Below are positions 25,591 to 33,327 of a stretch of 64,000 bases of DNA, piece after piece. Every line of letters starts with the position of its first letter. The first letter of the stretch is position 1. The notes beneath the pieces were generated by a model. The model was given only the letters and a program-made list of their open reading frames with translations. It did no database searches and was not told where the DNA came from. The DNA is from Polyangium spumosum. GTDB taxonomy: Bacteria > Myxococcota_A > Polyangia > Polyangiales > Polyangiaceae. The stretch spans positions 124,001 through 188,000 of the forward strand of contig NZ_WJIE01000013.1 of assembly GCF_009649845.1 (NCBI RefSeq), read 5' to 3'. The position numbers and the translations under genes were made by a program.

Positions 25591-26094
25591 ATGCTGCGAG
25601 TTTTATTCGTGGGAATCCTGGGGCTCTTGGGTTTCGTCTCGGCGCCCGCGCGGGCCGAGCCTCCGCAGAGGGCCGAGGGGCAGGGCGCGGAGGGCGGGGC
25701 GACGTTCCACGCGGACATCGCCGCGCTCACCCGGCAGAATACGGCCTTTCGCCGCGTGCTCTTCACCGCGAAGAAGATGCAGATCGTGGCGATGAGCATC
25801 CCGCCGGGGGGTGACATCGGCGAGGAGATGCATCAGCGAGTCGAGCAGGTCCTCTTTTTGGTGGAAGGGGAGGGAAAGGTCGTCATCAATGGCGTCGCGT
25901 CGCCCTTCCGGCCCGGCGACGTGGTGCTCGTGACGCCCGGCGTGCGGCACAATTTCGTCAATACGGGCAAGGCGCCGCTGAAGCTGTATACGCTGTACGC
26001 GCCGCCGAACCACCTGCCGGGCCGCGTCCACCTGACGAAGGCCGACGCCGAGGCGGACGTGGAGAACGAGGCATTCGGGCGGCTCGTGGAGTGA
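25591..26094 (+). CDS. Exported cupin-domain protein
   Basis: 167 residues from ATG 25591, which has a Shine-Dalgarno (GAGGAGGGGG) and begins a signal peptide ending PARA. The cupin core 'PPGGDIGEEMHQRVEQVLFLVEGEGKVVINGVASPFRPGDVVLVTPGVRHNFVNTG' (split here for length) has the metal-binding H, E and second-motif H. It is a periplasmic or secreted single-domain cupin of unknown substrate. Longer in-frame starts exist upstream but lack a signal. Confidence 0.8.
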   Translation: MLRVLFVGILGLLGFVSAPARAEPPQRAEGQGAEGGATFHADIAALTRQNTAFRRVLFTAKKMQIVAMSIPPGGDIGEEMHQRVEQVLFLVEGEGKVVINGVASPFRPGDVVLVTPGVRHNFVNTGKAPLKLYTLYAPPNHLPGRVHLTKADAEADVENEAFGRLVE

Positions 26095-26105
26095 ACACGC
26101 GCCGC

Positions 26106-26136
26106 TTGCACCTGACGCGACGTCAGGTTGTAGACT
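26106..26136 (+). promoter_or_regulatory. MerR-type promoter with 19-bp spacer and operator
   Basis: -35 TTGCAC (26106-26111) and -10 TAGACT (26131-26136) are 19 bp apart, the over-long spacing that MerR activators correct by distorting DNA. The spacer holds the perfect dyad ACCTGAC-GCGAC-GTCAGGT (26110-26128). The predicted transcript starts about 2-4 bases before the merR ATG, so the mRNA would be nearly leaderless. Confidence 0.85.
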
Positions 26137-26145
26137 CGCGCGGGC

Positions 26146-26871
26146 ATGGGGGAACGAACGACGAGGAGACGGCGCTGGCGCATCGGCGAGCTCGCGGAGG
26201 CCACCGGATTGACGGTGCGCACCCTCCATCATTACGAGCACATCGGGCTGCTCGCGCCCGCGGTCCGGACGGAAGGTAACCAGCGGCTCTACGACGAGCA
26301 CGACCTGCGACGCCTCTACCGCATTCGCGCCCTGCGCGATCTCGGCCTGTCGCTCGCGGACATCGGCCACATGCTCGATGACGGCAGCGCCGCGCTCGGG
26401 GATGTCCTGCGCGCCCACCGGGGCCGCGTGGACGCGGAGCTCGAGCGCCTCGGGCGGCTCCGTTTGCTGCTCGACCGCGCCTGCGCGCAGGCCGACGGGG
26501 AGGTCGATCCCGACGATACACTCGCCACGATCGAGGCGATGTCGCGGGTGGCTCGCCGCATCGAGGACCTCGAAAAAAACGGCGACGCAAAGGACGACGA
26601 CGAGGCCCGCTGGCGGGAGCTCGGCCATGAGCTCCGCGCCTGCATGGATGCGGGCGATGCCCCGTCGACGCCGCGCGCCCGCGCCGCGGCCCGCGCGGTC
26701 ATGGCGCGAATCCGTGCATTCGCGGGTGGCGATCGGGCGACCTTGGAGGCGCTCGCGCGCCTGCGCCGGGTCGATCCGCCCAAGAACCTCGCCGGATGGG
26801 ATCCGGAGCTGTTTCGGTATCTCGACCAGGCCCTCGAGGGCCTCGTGGAAACGGAGGACGATCCATGCTGA
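26146..26871 (+). CDS. MerR family transcriptional regulator
   Basis: 241 residues. Winged HTH at the N-terminus: 'WRIGELAEATGLTVRTLHHYEHIGLL' (10-35), then 'NQRLYDEHDLRRLYRIRALRDLGLSLADIGHML', followed by the dimerising coiled coil (about 95-125). The C-terminal effector domain (about 130-241) is helical and lacks the cysteine set of metal-sensing MerR members, so it probably binds an organic ligand as in TipA/BmrR relatives. It is autoregulated through the 19-bp-spacer promoter directly upstream and coupled to a hydrolase gene. Confidence 0.88.
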   Translation: MGERTTRRRRWRIGELAEATGLTVRTLHHYEHIGLLAPAVRTEGNQRLYDEHDLRRLYRIRALRDLGLSLADIGHMLDDGSAALGDVLRAHRGRVDAELERLGRLRLLLDRACAQADGEVDPDDTLATIEAMSRVARRIEDLEKNGDAKDDDEARWRELGHELRACMDAGDAPSTPRARAAARAVMARIRAFAGGDRATLEALARLRRVDPPKNLAGWDPELFRYLDQALEGLVETEDDPC

Positions 26872-27770
26872 ACGAACGCATTGCACGCAACGTCGGCCCG
26901 TCACGCATCGACATCGCCTACGAGGAGCGCGGAGACCCGGCGCGCCCGTCGGTGCTGCTCGTGATGGGCATCGCCGCCCAGCTCGTGCATTGGCCGCTCG
27001 GGTTCCTCGACGCGCTCGTCGCGCGGGATCTGCATCTGGTTCGCTTCGACAACCGCGATTCCGGGCGCTCGACGCACATGCACGACGCCCCGCCCGCCGA
27101 CCTGCCCGCGGCGCTCCGGGGTGATCTGTCGTCGGCCTCGTATACCCTCTCCGACATGGCGGCCGACGCGGTGGGGCTGCTCGATGTATTGAAGATCGAC
27201 GCCGCGCACGTCGTGGGGGCGTCGATGGGCGGCGCGATCGCGCAGACGATGGCGATCGAGCACCCGAGGCGGGTCCGATCGCTCACGTCGATGATGTTCA
27301 CGACCGGCGATATGGCGGTCGGGCAGGGCCACCCCGAGACCCTGAAGGCAATCTTCGGCGGGCCTCCGGCGCGCACGCGCGAGGAGGTCATTACACGCGC
27401 CGTGCGCGCGGCCTCCATCGCCGGCTCGCCTGCATATCCGACCGATCCGGCCGAAGTGGCCGAGCGCGCCGGAATTGCTTTCGACCGCGACCACGACGAG
27501 GCCGCGCCTGCGCGCCAGGGCGTCGCGACGGTCGCGTCCGGCGACCGCACCGAGCGATTGCGCGCGCTCGACGTGCCGGCGCTCGTGTTGCACGGGCTCG
27601 CCGATACGCTGATCGACCCGAGCGGCGGGCGCGCCACGGCGGCGGCCATTGCCGGCGCCGAGCTCGTGCTCGTCGAGGGAATGGGGCACGATATCCCGCG
27701 TGAGCTATGGGAGCGGATCGCCGATCACATCGCCGCGGTCGTGCGGCGGGGGGAGGAGCGGGCGCGCTAG
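26865..27770 (+). CDS. Alpha/beta hydrolase
   Basis: 301 residues. Start ATG 26865 lies inside the end of merR and has a Shine-Dalgarno (GGAGGA). Nucleophile elbow GASMGG, oxyanion region 'VLLVMGIAAQLVHWP', acid in 'HGLADTLIDP' and His in 'EGMGHDIP'. This pattern fits aclacinomycin-methylesterase/epoxide-hydrolase-like enzymes. As the only partner of the MerR regulator, it probably modifies or degrades the compound the regulator senses. Its TAG shares three bases with the stop codon of the converging methyltransferase gene. Confidence 0.85.
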   Translation: MLNERIARNVGPSRIDIAYEERGDPARPSVLLVMGIAAQLVHWPLGFLDALVARDLHLVRFDNRDSGRSTHMHDAPPADLPAALRGDLSSASYTLSDMAADAVGLLDVLKIDAAHVVGASMGGAIAQTMAIEHPRRVRSLTSMMFTTGDMAVGQGHPETLKAIFGGPPARTREEVITRAVRAASIAGSPAYPTDPAEVAERAGIAFDRDHDEAAPARQGVATVASGDRTERLRALDVPALVLHGLADTLIDPSGGRATAAAIAGAELVLVEGMGHDIPRELWERIADHIAAVVRRGEERAR

Positions 27771-28486
27771 ATCGAGGCGGAGGGCTCGCGGTGGGCGACC
27801 CAGACCTTGAATTGCAGCTCGCCGAAGATGAAACGTGGCGCCACGAAGCCGGCCTGGGCCAGGAGCGCGAAGACCTCGGCATCCGAGGCCGGGGGCTGCA
27901 TCGATGCCATTGCCTTCCGTCGTTGCTCCAGCAGTTCGGGCGGCCGACCCATCATGACGAGCCGCTGCTCCTCGACGGCCCTGAGCGATGGCTCGTCTCC
28001 CACGCGACAACCGATCACGAAGGGCGCTCCCGGCGCGAGCCTCCCGGCGACCTCCCGCAGGAGCCCGACACGCGCGTCATTGCCCGCGAGATGGTGCAGG
28101 ACGCCGATCATCTGCGCGCCGTCGAACGAAGGCCCGCGCGGTAGATCACGGAGCTCGCAGGCATGCAAGCTCGTCCGTTTGAGGAGGCCTGCCGCCGCGA
28201 GTTTCTCCCTTGCAAGGGTGATCATCTCCGCGGAGGGATCGACGCCCGTGAATTGCCAGTCGGCGCCTGCGTGACGCGCGTACGGCATCACCTCGCTCGC
28301 GGTCCCGATACCGACCATCAAGAGCGACGCGGCCTTCTTGCCCGCGAGCGCCGTGACGAGCACCTCGGCGGCGACCTGTAGCATGGCGTCGTAGCCCGCT
28401 ATCGAGAGTCGCACCTGGCCATCATATTTCAATGCACGCTCACGCCCGAAGGTATCCGCATGTTTCCCGTGCTCGTCTGTTTTCAT
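27767..28486 (-). CDS. Class I SAM-dependent methyltransferase
   Basis: 239 residues from ATG 28486, preceded by AAGGAG. Motif I 'LLMVGIGTASEVMPYAR', acidic motif 'FTGVDPSAEMI', and 'FDGAQMIGVLHHLAGNDARVGLLREVAGRLAPGAPFVIG' place it among cytoplasmic class I methyltransferases acting on small molecules. The N-terminal 'DTFGRERALKYDGQVRLSIAGYDAML' is a helix that caps the substrate pocket in this subgroup. Substrate unknown. Confidence 0.85.
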   Translation of the reverse strand: MKTDEHGKHADTFGRERALKYDGQVRLSIAGYDAMLQVAAEVLVTALAGKKAASLLMVGIGTASEVMPYARHAGADWQFTGVDPSAEMITLAREKLAAAGLLKRTSLHACELRDLPRGPSFDGAQMIGVLHHLAGNDARVGLLREVAGRLAPGAPFVIGCRVGDEPSLRAVEEQRLVMMGRPPELLEQRRKAMASMQPPASDAEVFALLAQAGFVAPRFIFGELQFKVWVAHREPSASI

Positions 28487-28989
28487 CCCGCGCTCTCCTT
28501 GAACGGGTGGTCCTCGGACCACCCACCGCGAGCGTAGCGCTCTTCCGCGCAGGCAGGACAGGGCGGGGGTTTTGATCCGGTCGGCGAATCTTTCGAGGCG
28601 CGCGGGCACTTGCTACGTGCAGCCGCACGGCAAAGTACCCGCGCGCGGCATACGTCAAGCTCACTTGCGTGTCGATGCCCGCGCGGGACGTGAGTCTGAC
28701 CGAGATTGACGTGCCAAACCGGTTCGAGGTCCCCACGAGGACGTTGCGCCCGCGCGCCGCGTCGAACACGAGGTCCCGATCCACGCGCGTGACAGAGACG
28801 TCGAGCGCCCTCCCCTCGGATCGCCCGAAGACCACGCCCGTTTCGAATGCATGGGCCCGGGAGGCGACGCCGTTCGCCTCGGATACCGAGCACGTGTACC
28901 TGAACAGCGTCTGGGCAAATCCCCGAGCGCGCGCACGATGGCGCTGCTCGGGCGTGGCGTCGGTTCGAGCGGGAGGGCTGCGAGGCTCG
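28487..28989 (-). other. 503-bp gap with a possible decayed gene
   Basis: No intact gene can be assigned. On the reverse strand, between about 28960 and 28605, one frame has good third-position bias and protein-like composition ('TLFRYTCSVSEANG', 'GVVFGRSEGRALDVSV', 'NRFGTSISVRLTSRAGIDTQVSLTYAARGYFAVRL'), but it lacks a convincing start or Shine-Dalgarno and its bias fades before the stop at 28440, inside the methyltransferase gene. It could be a decayed gene or a short gene with a frameshift near 28605. Confidence 0.35.
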
Positions 28990-29457
28990 TCACGAGGTGG
29001 CTCCCGCGCGTACCGGCAGGATCGGCGCCCAGGCGAGCTTCGCGAGGAGCTCGTCGCTCACCATCACGCCGCGGTCCGAGAAAACGAGCACGTTACGCGG
29101 CTCGTCTTCGTGGTCCTCGGCGACGAACAGGATGCCGCGCCCCTCTCCGTTGTATCCGAGCTGCACGATGGCGTTTTTCACCCAGCGCCCTCCGCCGTCG
29201 AGCGTGAGGTCGTGGGGGAGCGTGTAGAAGCCCTCCGAAGGCAGTCGCTTCAGCGACTCGGCCCAGCTCGCGGAGCGGAGGACATAGGTGGGTTTGCCCC
29301 AGAACCAACGATTCCGGCGGTTCTGGCCAGGGCGAACCACGAAGGCGACGCCCGCCTCGACGCCGACGTACACGAGGACGCCGGCAGGGATCGCCTCCTC
29401 CTGGCCTGGGTAGGGTTTCGTGGTGCGGTAAAGACCGGGCTCGGGCAGCTTGATCAT
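28990..29457 (-). CDS. Hypothetical protein under a GTTGCAAC promoter
   Basis: 155 residues, no signal or membrane segment. Beta-rich with repeated short strands ('GLYRTTKPYPGQEEAIPAGVLVYVGV', 'NRRNRWFWGKPTYVLR', 'IVQLGYNGEGRGILFVAEDHE'). No family recognised. It diverges from the 148-aa gene, and both have -10/-35 elements built around the palindrome at 29490-29497, so they are probably controlled together with the rpmG-cobW operon. Confidence 0.65.
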   Translation of the reverse strand: MIKLPEPGLYRTTKPYPGQEEAIPAGVLVYVGVEAGVAFVVRPGQNRRNRWFWGKPTYVLRSASWAESLKRLPSEGFYTLPHDLTLDGGGRWVKNAIVQLGYNGEGRGILFVAEDHEDEPRNVLVFSDRGVMVSDELLAKLAWAPILPVRAGATS

Positions 29458-29467
29458 GACGAGCGCT

Positions 29468-29503
29468 TCTATATTGCAGACGCATCACTGTTGCAACTAT
29501 AGT
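29468..29503. promoter_or_regulatory. Divergent promoters overlapping a GTTGCAAC palindrome (site 1)
   Basis: GTTGCAAC occupies 29490-29497. Reverse strand: -35 TTGCAA (29496-29491), 17-bp spacer, -10 TATAGA (29473-29468). Forward strand: -35 TTGCAG (29474-29479), 18-bp spacer, -10 TATAGT (29498-29503). A repressor bound at the palindrome would block both. Both transcripts would be nearly leaderless. Confidence 0.6.
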
Positions 29504-29508
29504 TCGAC

Positions 29509-29955
29509 ATGGACTGCAACATGGACCCTGAACGCGACGACATCTCCGAGCGCGTGACGCGCCACCTCGACGAGGCTGGCTTCTCGCCGATCGGCGGCGC
29601 ACCTTCGGGAGGGCTGGCCATGCGGCGCCGCGCCGTGGACTCGACCCTCACGCTCGGGTACGACCCCGTCGCGGGCCTCCTCCGGCTCTCGGTGTCGTTC
29701 GTCCGCGGCGCGGCGATGCGCGGGATCTTCCGCGGTGGGCGGGCCGAGCTCCGGATCTTCGTCGCCTCCTCTTCCCTCCTCGGCCTGCTCTGCTGGATCA
29801 CCTCGTCACACGACGACCTCTTGGCGTTCGAGGCCGACGCGTGGCTCGAGCAGATCGTGTCCCTCTGCCCGGCGACGTACGTGGTGCTCGCCGTGCGCGG
29901 CGAGGAGGTCCTCGCGCTCGTCATGCCCCAGGAGGCCAGCGCGACGCTACAATAA
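29509..29955 (+). CDS. Hypothetical protein, divergent partner of the GTTGCAAC promoter
   Basis: 148 residues. Starts at ATG 29509 (ATG 29521 also in frame). 'DISERVTRHLDEAGFSPIGG' opens with an amphipathic helix; the middle is beta-rich ('LTLGYDPVAGLLRLSVSFVRGAAMRGIFRGGRAELRIF') and 'WLEQIVSLCPATYVVLAVRGEEVLALVMP' closes it. No membrane segment is certain and no family is recognised. Promoter sharing suggests the same regulon as the flanking genes. Confidence 0.6.
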   Translation: MDCNMDPERDDISERVTRHLDEAGFSPIGGAPSGGLAMRRRAVDSTLTLGYDPVAGLLRLSVSFVRGAAMRGIFRGGRAELRIFVASSSLLGLLCWITSSHDDLLAFEADAWLEQIVSLCPATYVVLAVRGEEVLALVMPQEASATLQ

Positions 29956-29976
29956 CAGATGCGCGTAAGGTTCTTA

Positions 29977-29993
29977 TGCAACCATGTTGCAAC
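29977..29993 (+). promoter_or_regulatory. GTTGCAAC operator upstream of rpmG-cobW (site 2)
   Basis: TGCAAC-CAT-GTTGCA (29977-29991) is a perfect dyad, and GTTGCAAC lies at 29986-29993. A candidate -10 TAGATG follows immediately (29994-29999). The operator is 30 bp before the rpmG ATG, a position suited to repression. Confidence 0.6.
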
Positions 29994-30022
29994 TAGATGA
30001 GAAGTGATGTAGGAGCGAGGCC

Positions 30023-30196
30023 ATGCGCGACACGATCAAGCTCGTCTCGTCGGCGGGCACCGGGTATTGCTACTACACGACGAAGAACAAGCGGACGATG
30101 GCCGAGAAGCTCCAGATCAAGAAGTACGATCCGATCGCCCGCAAGCACGTCGTCTTCACCGAGGGGAAGATCTCCAAGGGCGGCGGCGGGAAATGA
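30023..30196 (+). CDS. rpmG: Ribosomal protein L33, zinc-ribbon-free paralogue
   Basis: 57 residues, start ATG 30023 with Shine-Dalgarno AGGAG. '[20 protein letters not shown]' and '[17 protein letters not shown]' are diagnostic for L33. The two CxxC pairs of the zinc-binding form are missing, leaving a single Cys, so this is the C- form that can replace the zinc form in the 50S subunit. Its TGA overlaps the ATG of the CobW-type GTPase gene. Such pairing is a known hallmark of Zur-controlled zinc-starvation loci. Confidence 0.9.
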   Translation: MRDTIKLVSSAGTGYCYYTTKNKRTMAEKLQIKKYDPIARKHVVFTEGKISKGGGGK

Positions 30197-31470
30197 GCGA
30201 TCGCAGGCTCCCCGTCACCGTGCTCTCCGGCTTCCTTGGCGCAGGAAAGACGACGCTGCTCAATCACGTGCTCGGGAACCGCGAGGCCAAGCGCGTCGCG
30301 GTCATCGTGAACGACATGAGCGAGGTGAACATCGACGCCGAGCTCGTCCGCGGCGGCGCCGCCGCGCTGAGCCGCACCGACGAGCGGCTCGTCGAGATGA
30401 CGAACGGCTGCATCTGCTGCACGCTGCGCGAGGACCTCCTCTTCGAAGTGAAGAAGCTCGCCGAGGAGGGGCGCTTCGATTATCTGCTCGTCGAGTCGAC
30501 GGGGATCAGCGAGCCATTGCCCGTGGCCGAGACCTTCGGCTTCGAGGACGACACGGGCGCGCGGCTCTCGGACGTGGCGCGGCTCGATACCATGGTGACG
30601 GTCGTCGACGCATACAATTTCTCCCGGGATTTCGCGGCGGCCGAGGACCTCGTGGAGCGGGGCGTCGCGGCGTCCGAGGAGGACGATCGGAGCGTCGTCG
30701 ACCTGCTCGTCGATCAGGTGGAGTTCTGCGACGTCATCGTGCTGAACAAGGTGGACCTCGTCTCGCAAAAGGAGGTCGGATTGCTCGAGGCCACGCTGCA
30801 GAGGCTCAATTCGCGGGCGAAGATCGTACACGCCACGTTCGGGAACGTGCCGCTCGACGCGGTCATGGGTACGGGGCTTTTTGATCTGGAGAAGGCGAGG
30901 GAGGCGCCGGGCTGGATGGCCGAGCTGCGCGGCGAACACGTGCCGGAGACGGAGGAATACGGCCTCGGCAGCTTCGTGTTCCGCTCGCGGCGCCCCTTGC
31001 ATCCGGCGCGGTTTTATACGCTCATCCACGAGCAGTGGCCGGGCGTGATCCGGTCGAAGGGTTTCTTCTGGCTGGCGACGCGTCCCGAATGGGTCGCGGA
31101 GTGGTCCCAGGCGGGCGGCGCGTGCCGGTTCGGCGTGGTGGGGAAATGGTGGGCCGCGCAATCGAGGGAGGATTGGCCCGAGGACGAGGGGGCGCGGCAT
31201 AGGATCGAGGCCGATTGGGATCCCGAGCTCGGCGACCGGCGGCAGGAGATCGTGATCATCGGGACCGCGGAGCGCGAGGGGATGCGGGCGCGGCTCGAGG
31301 CTTGCCTGCTCACGGACGAGGAAATGGCGCTCGGACCCGAGAAAATCCGGCAATTCGAGGATCCGTTCCCGCCGTGGGCTCTGGCCGAGGAAGAGGCCGA
31401 CGGCGCGCCGCCCGGTGATCGCCGTTTCGCGTCGATGTGGACGCGGGAGGCGGCGGACGGCGCGCATTGA
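30193..31470 (+). CDS. CobW/COG0523 GTPase, ZigA-type metallochaperone
   Basis: 425 residues. G1 GFLGAGKT (13-20), the metal-binding CICC (73-76) between switch regions, 'VESTGISEP' and NKVD (185-188), then a CobW_C domain ('[30 protein letters not shown]'). The long C-terminal domain with 'FRS+RPLHPARF' and the length match ZigA/YciC zinc chaperones rather than CobW of cobalamin synthesis; no cobalamin genes are near. Translationally coupled to zinc-free L33. GTP-driven delivery of scarce zinc is the inferred role. Confidence 0.87.
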   Translation: MSDRRLPVTVLSGFLGAGKTTLLNHVLGNREAKRVAVIVNDMSEVNIDAELVRGGAAALSRTDERLVEMTNGCICCTLREDLLFEVKKLAEEGRFDYLLVESTGISEPLPVAETFGFEDDTGARLSDVARLDTMVTVVDAYNFSRDFAAAEDLVERGVAASEEDDRSVVDLLVDQVEFCDVIVLNKVDLVSQKEVGLLEATLQRLNSRAKIVHATFGNVPLDAVMGTGLFDLEKAREAPGWMAELRGEHVPETEEYGLGSFVFRSRRPLHPARFYTLIHEQWPGVIRSKGFFWLATRPEWVAEWSQAGGACRFGVVGKWWAAQSREDWPEDEGARHRIEADWDPELGDRRQEIVIIGTAEREGMRARLEACLLTDEEMALGPEKIRQFEDPFPPWALAEEEADGAPPGDRRFASMWTREAADGAH

Positions 31471-31483
31471 GGGAGGGAGGCGA

Positions 31484-32008
31484 TCAGGCGGCGGCTTGCT
31501 CCGCCGGTCGCGCCGGGCTCGGCAGGGCTCGATGCTGCCAGATGGACGCCGCCACGAGGATCACGATCGACGCCCAGGCGAGGGCCTCGATTTCCCCGAG
31601 GAGGTGGCTCGCGACGAGGCCAACCGAGCCGGCGAGCGAGAGCGCGAGCGGGCCTTTGCGGCGGGAGCGCGCATGACGACGAATGCTGACGAAGAGCGTC
31701 ACCGAGACCGCGACGACGAGCAGAGCGAGGTGCTGCGCCTCGGTGATCACGAATCCGACGCCGAGCGCGGAGAGGGCTTGCGCCCAGGCGCCGAGGCACG
31801 TGGGGCAGACGGCGCAGGCGAGGACCGGGAGCACCGCGCCGAAGAAAGACGAGCGGGCGGCCCCGTCTTTTGCCGCATGTCGACGAGGGTGGTGGTGCCC
31901 GCAGCAAGCTTCCCGGGCGTCCTCGGCGTGCGATCGATGCTCCGGACGGGCGGAGTCGGCGCATGCGGTTTGCGTGGTGTCCGAGGGGAGGCTCGCTCGT
32001 ACGTTCAT
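31484..32008 (-). CDS. MerC-like membrane protein with His-rich N-terminus
   Basis: 174 residues. The N-terminal 60 are soluble and rich in His/Cys (CCGHHHPRRH), then about four membrane helices. 'VLACAVCPTCLGAWAQALSALGVGF' carries the two Cys pairs of the MerC domain, known for mercuric-ion uptake, but no other mer gene is present. The His-rich tail and an operator shared with a zinc-type locus suggest Zn or another divalent metal. It converges on the CobW-type gene. Confidence 0.75.
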   Translation of the reverse strand: MNVRASLPSDTTQTACADSARPEHRSHAEDAREACCGHHHPRRHAAKDGAARSSFFGAVLPVLACAVCPTCLGAWAQALSALGVGFVITEAQHLALLVVAVSVTLFVSIRRHARSRRKGPLALSLAGSVGLVASHLLGEIEALAWASIVILVAASIWQHRALPSPARPAEQAAA

Positions 32009-32034
32009 GCGCCCATCATGAACGGACTCGTATA

Positions 32035-32046
32035 CTGTTGCAACAG
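32035..32046. promoter_or_regulatory. CTGTTGCAACAG palindrome (site 3)
   Basis: A perfect 12-bp palindrome between the divergent MerC-like and flavoprotein genes, 27 bp before the MerC-like start. On the reverse strand TTGCAA (32043-32038) serves as -35, with a 17-bp spacer to CATGAT (32020-32015). This is the same arrangement as site 1. Forward, TATACT (32031-32036) abuts it. Confidence 0.6.
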
Positions 32047-32154
32047 CGATGTAGCTGTGACGCCGAGGCCTCCAGCGCGGACATCGAGTTCCCGTGGCTT
32101 CCTGCCCCTCTCCGTTATTACATCAAAATTACAACTGCGCTCGGGTGAGTTCTG

Positions 32155-33327
32155 ATGCTGGACTGGCTGGTCATTGGTGGTGGTGTCCACGGGACGTATC
32201 TCTCGCTCGCATTGACGCTCGGCGGTCGTGTCGCGCGGGATCGTTTGCGCGTGCTGGACCCGCACGTGGCTCCGCTCGAGCGGTGGAATGCGTGCACGGA
32301 GAACGTGGGAATGGAGTTCTTGCGCTCCTCCTTCGTGCACCACCTCGATCCCGAGCCGTTCGACCTGCGGAGATTCGCGCCGTCGCGGCCTCGCCGTGGT
32401 GAGAGAGCCTTCCTCGGTCGCTACCTCCGGCCCTCGCTGTCGGTCTTCCGGGCCCACTCCGAAAACGTGATACAGAAGCACGGGCTCGCTTCGCTGCGCG
32501 TGCAGGGGGAGGCGAGGTCGATCATGGCAATCCCGGGAGGGATACGCGTCGATACGACGGAGGGGGCCCTCGACGCCCGCCGCGTGCTCCTCGCGATCGG
32601 AATGGGTGATCAGCCGGCGATCCCCGACTGGGCGCGCAGCCTGCGCGAGGAAGGGGGGTGCGTGCACCACGTGTTCGAGCCGGGCTTCGTGCGCGCGCAA
32701 ATGGCTCCGTTTCGTCACGTGGTCGTCGTAGGGGGCGGAATCAGCGCCGCGCAGACGGCCCTCGCGCTGGCGAAACGCCAGGAAGGGTCGGTCACGATCC
32801 TCGCGCGGCACCCCGCGCGCGTGTTTGCATTCGATACGGATCCGGGGTGGATGGGGCCAAAGAACCTCGACGATTTTGCGCGCGTCGCGGACCACGACGT
32901 CCGTCGCCACCTCATCCGCCACGCGCGCCACCGCGGATCGATGCCCGACGACGTGGCCTCGGCTCTCCGACGCGCCGTGCACGAACGAAGGCTCTCCCTG
33001 CGTATCGCGGGGGTGTCGGCGGCGGCGCTCATCGATGGCAATATCGATATTTCCCTCGACGACGGCGGCGCGCCCCTCGTCACCGATACGGTCGTACTCG
33101 CGACGGGCTTCGAGACGCGGCGTCCAGGCGGCGCGTGGCTCGCCAATGCCGTCCAGGAGCTCGGGCTTCGATGCGCTTCCTGCGGATATCCGATCGTGGA
33201 TCGGAGCCTGCGCTGGCACCCGAACCTCTTCGTGACGGGTCCGCTCGCCGAACTCGAGCTGGGCCCGCCGGCGCGAAACATCCTCGGCGCGCGCCTCGCG
33301 GCGGAGCGGCTCGTGCAGGTGGCGTGA
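32155..33327 (+). CDS. FAD/NAD(P)-binding flavoprotein
   Basis: 390 residues. Dinucleotide-binding loops at the N-terminus 'DWLVIGGGVHGTYLSLAL' and mid-protein 'HVVVVGGGISAAQTALALAKR' (about 183-203), and the C-terminal 'TVVLATGFETRRPGG'. This is the architecture of lysine N6-hydroxylase/FAD-dependent (class B-like) monooxygenases and of the FAD-NAD(P)-binding family. 'CASCGYPIVD' adds a CxxC near the end. The substrate is unknown. It lies 110 bp downstream of the site-3 palindrome and is coupled to the next small gene. Confidence 0.78.
   Translation: MLDWLVIGGGVHGTYLSLALTLGGRVARDRLRVLDPHVAPLERWNACTENVGMEFLRSSFVHHLDPEPFDLRRFAPSRPRRGERAFLGRYLRPSLSVFRAHSENVIQKHGLASLRVQGEARSIMAIPGGIRVDTTEGALDARRVLLAIGMGDQPAIPDWARSLREEGGCVHHVFEPGFVRAQMAPFRHVVVVGGGISAAQTALALAKRQEGSVTILARHPARVFAFDTDPGWMGPKNLDDFARVADHDVRRHLIRHARHRGSMPDDVASALRRAVHERRLSLRIAGVSAAALIDGNIDISLDDGGAPLVTDTVVLATGFETRRPGGAWLANAVQELGLRCASCGYPIVDRSLRWHPNLFVTGPLAELELGPPARNILGARLAAERLVQVA

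Noticed and set aside
30193-31470. Cobalamin-synthesis CobW
   Set aside because: No cobalamin genes or riboswitch are nearby, while coupling to a zinc-free L33 fits the zinc group.
31484-32008. Mercury resistance operon
   Set aside because: The MerC-like domain is alone; merA, merP and merT are absent, and the MerR gene 5 kb away has no metal-binding cysteines.
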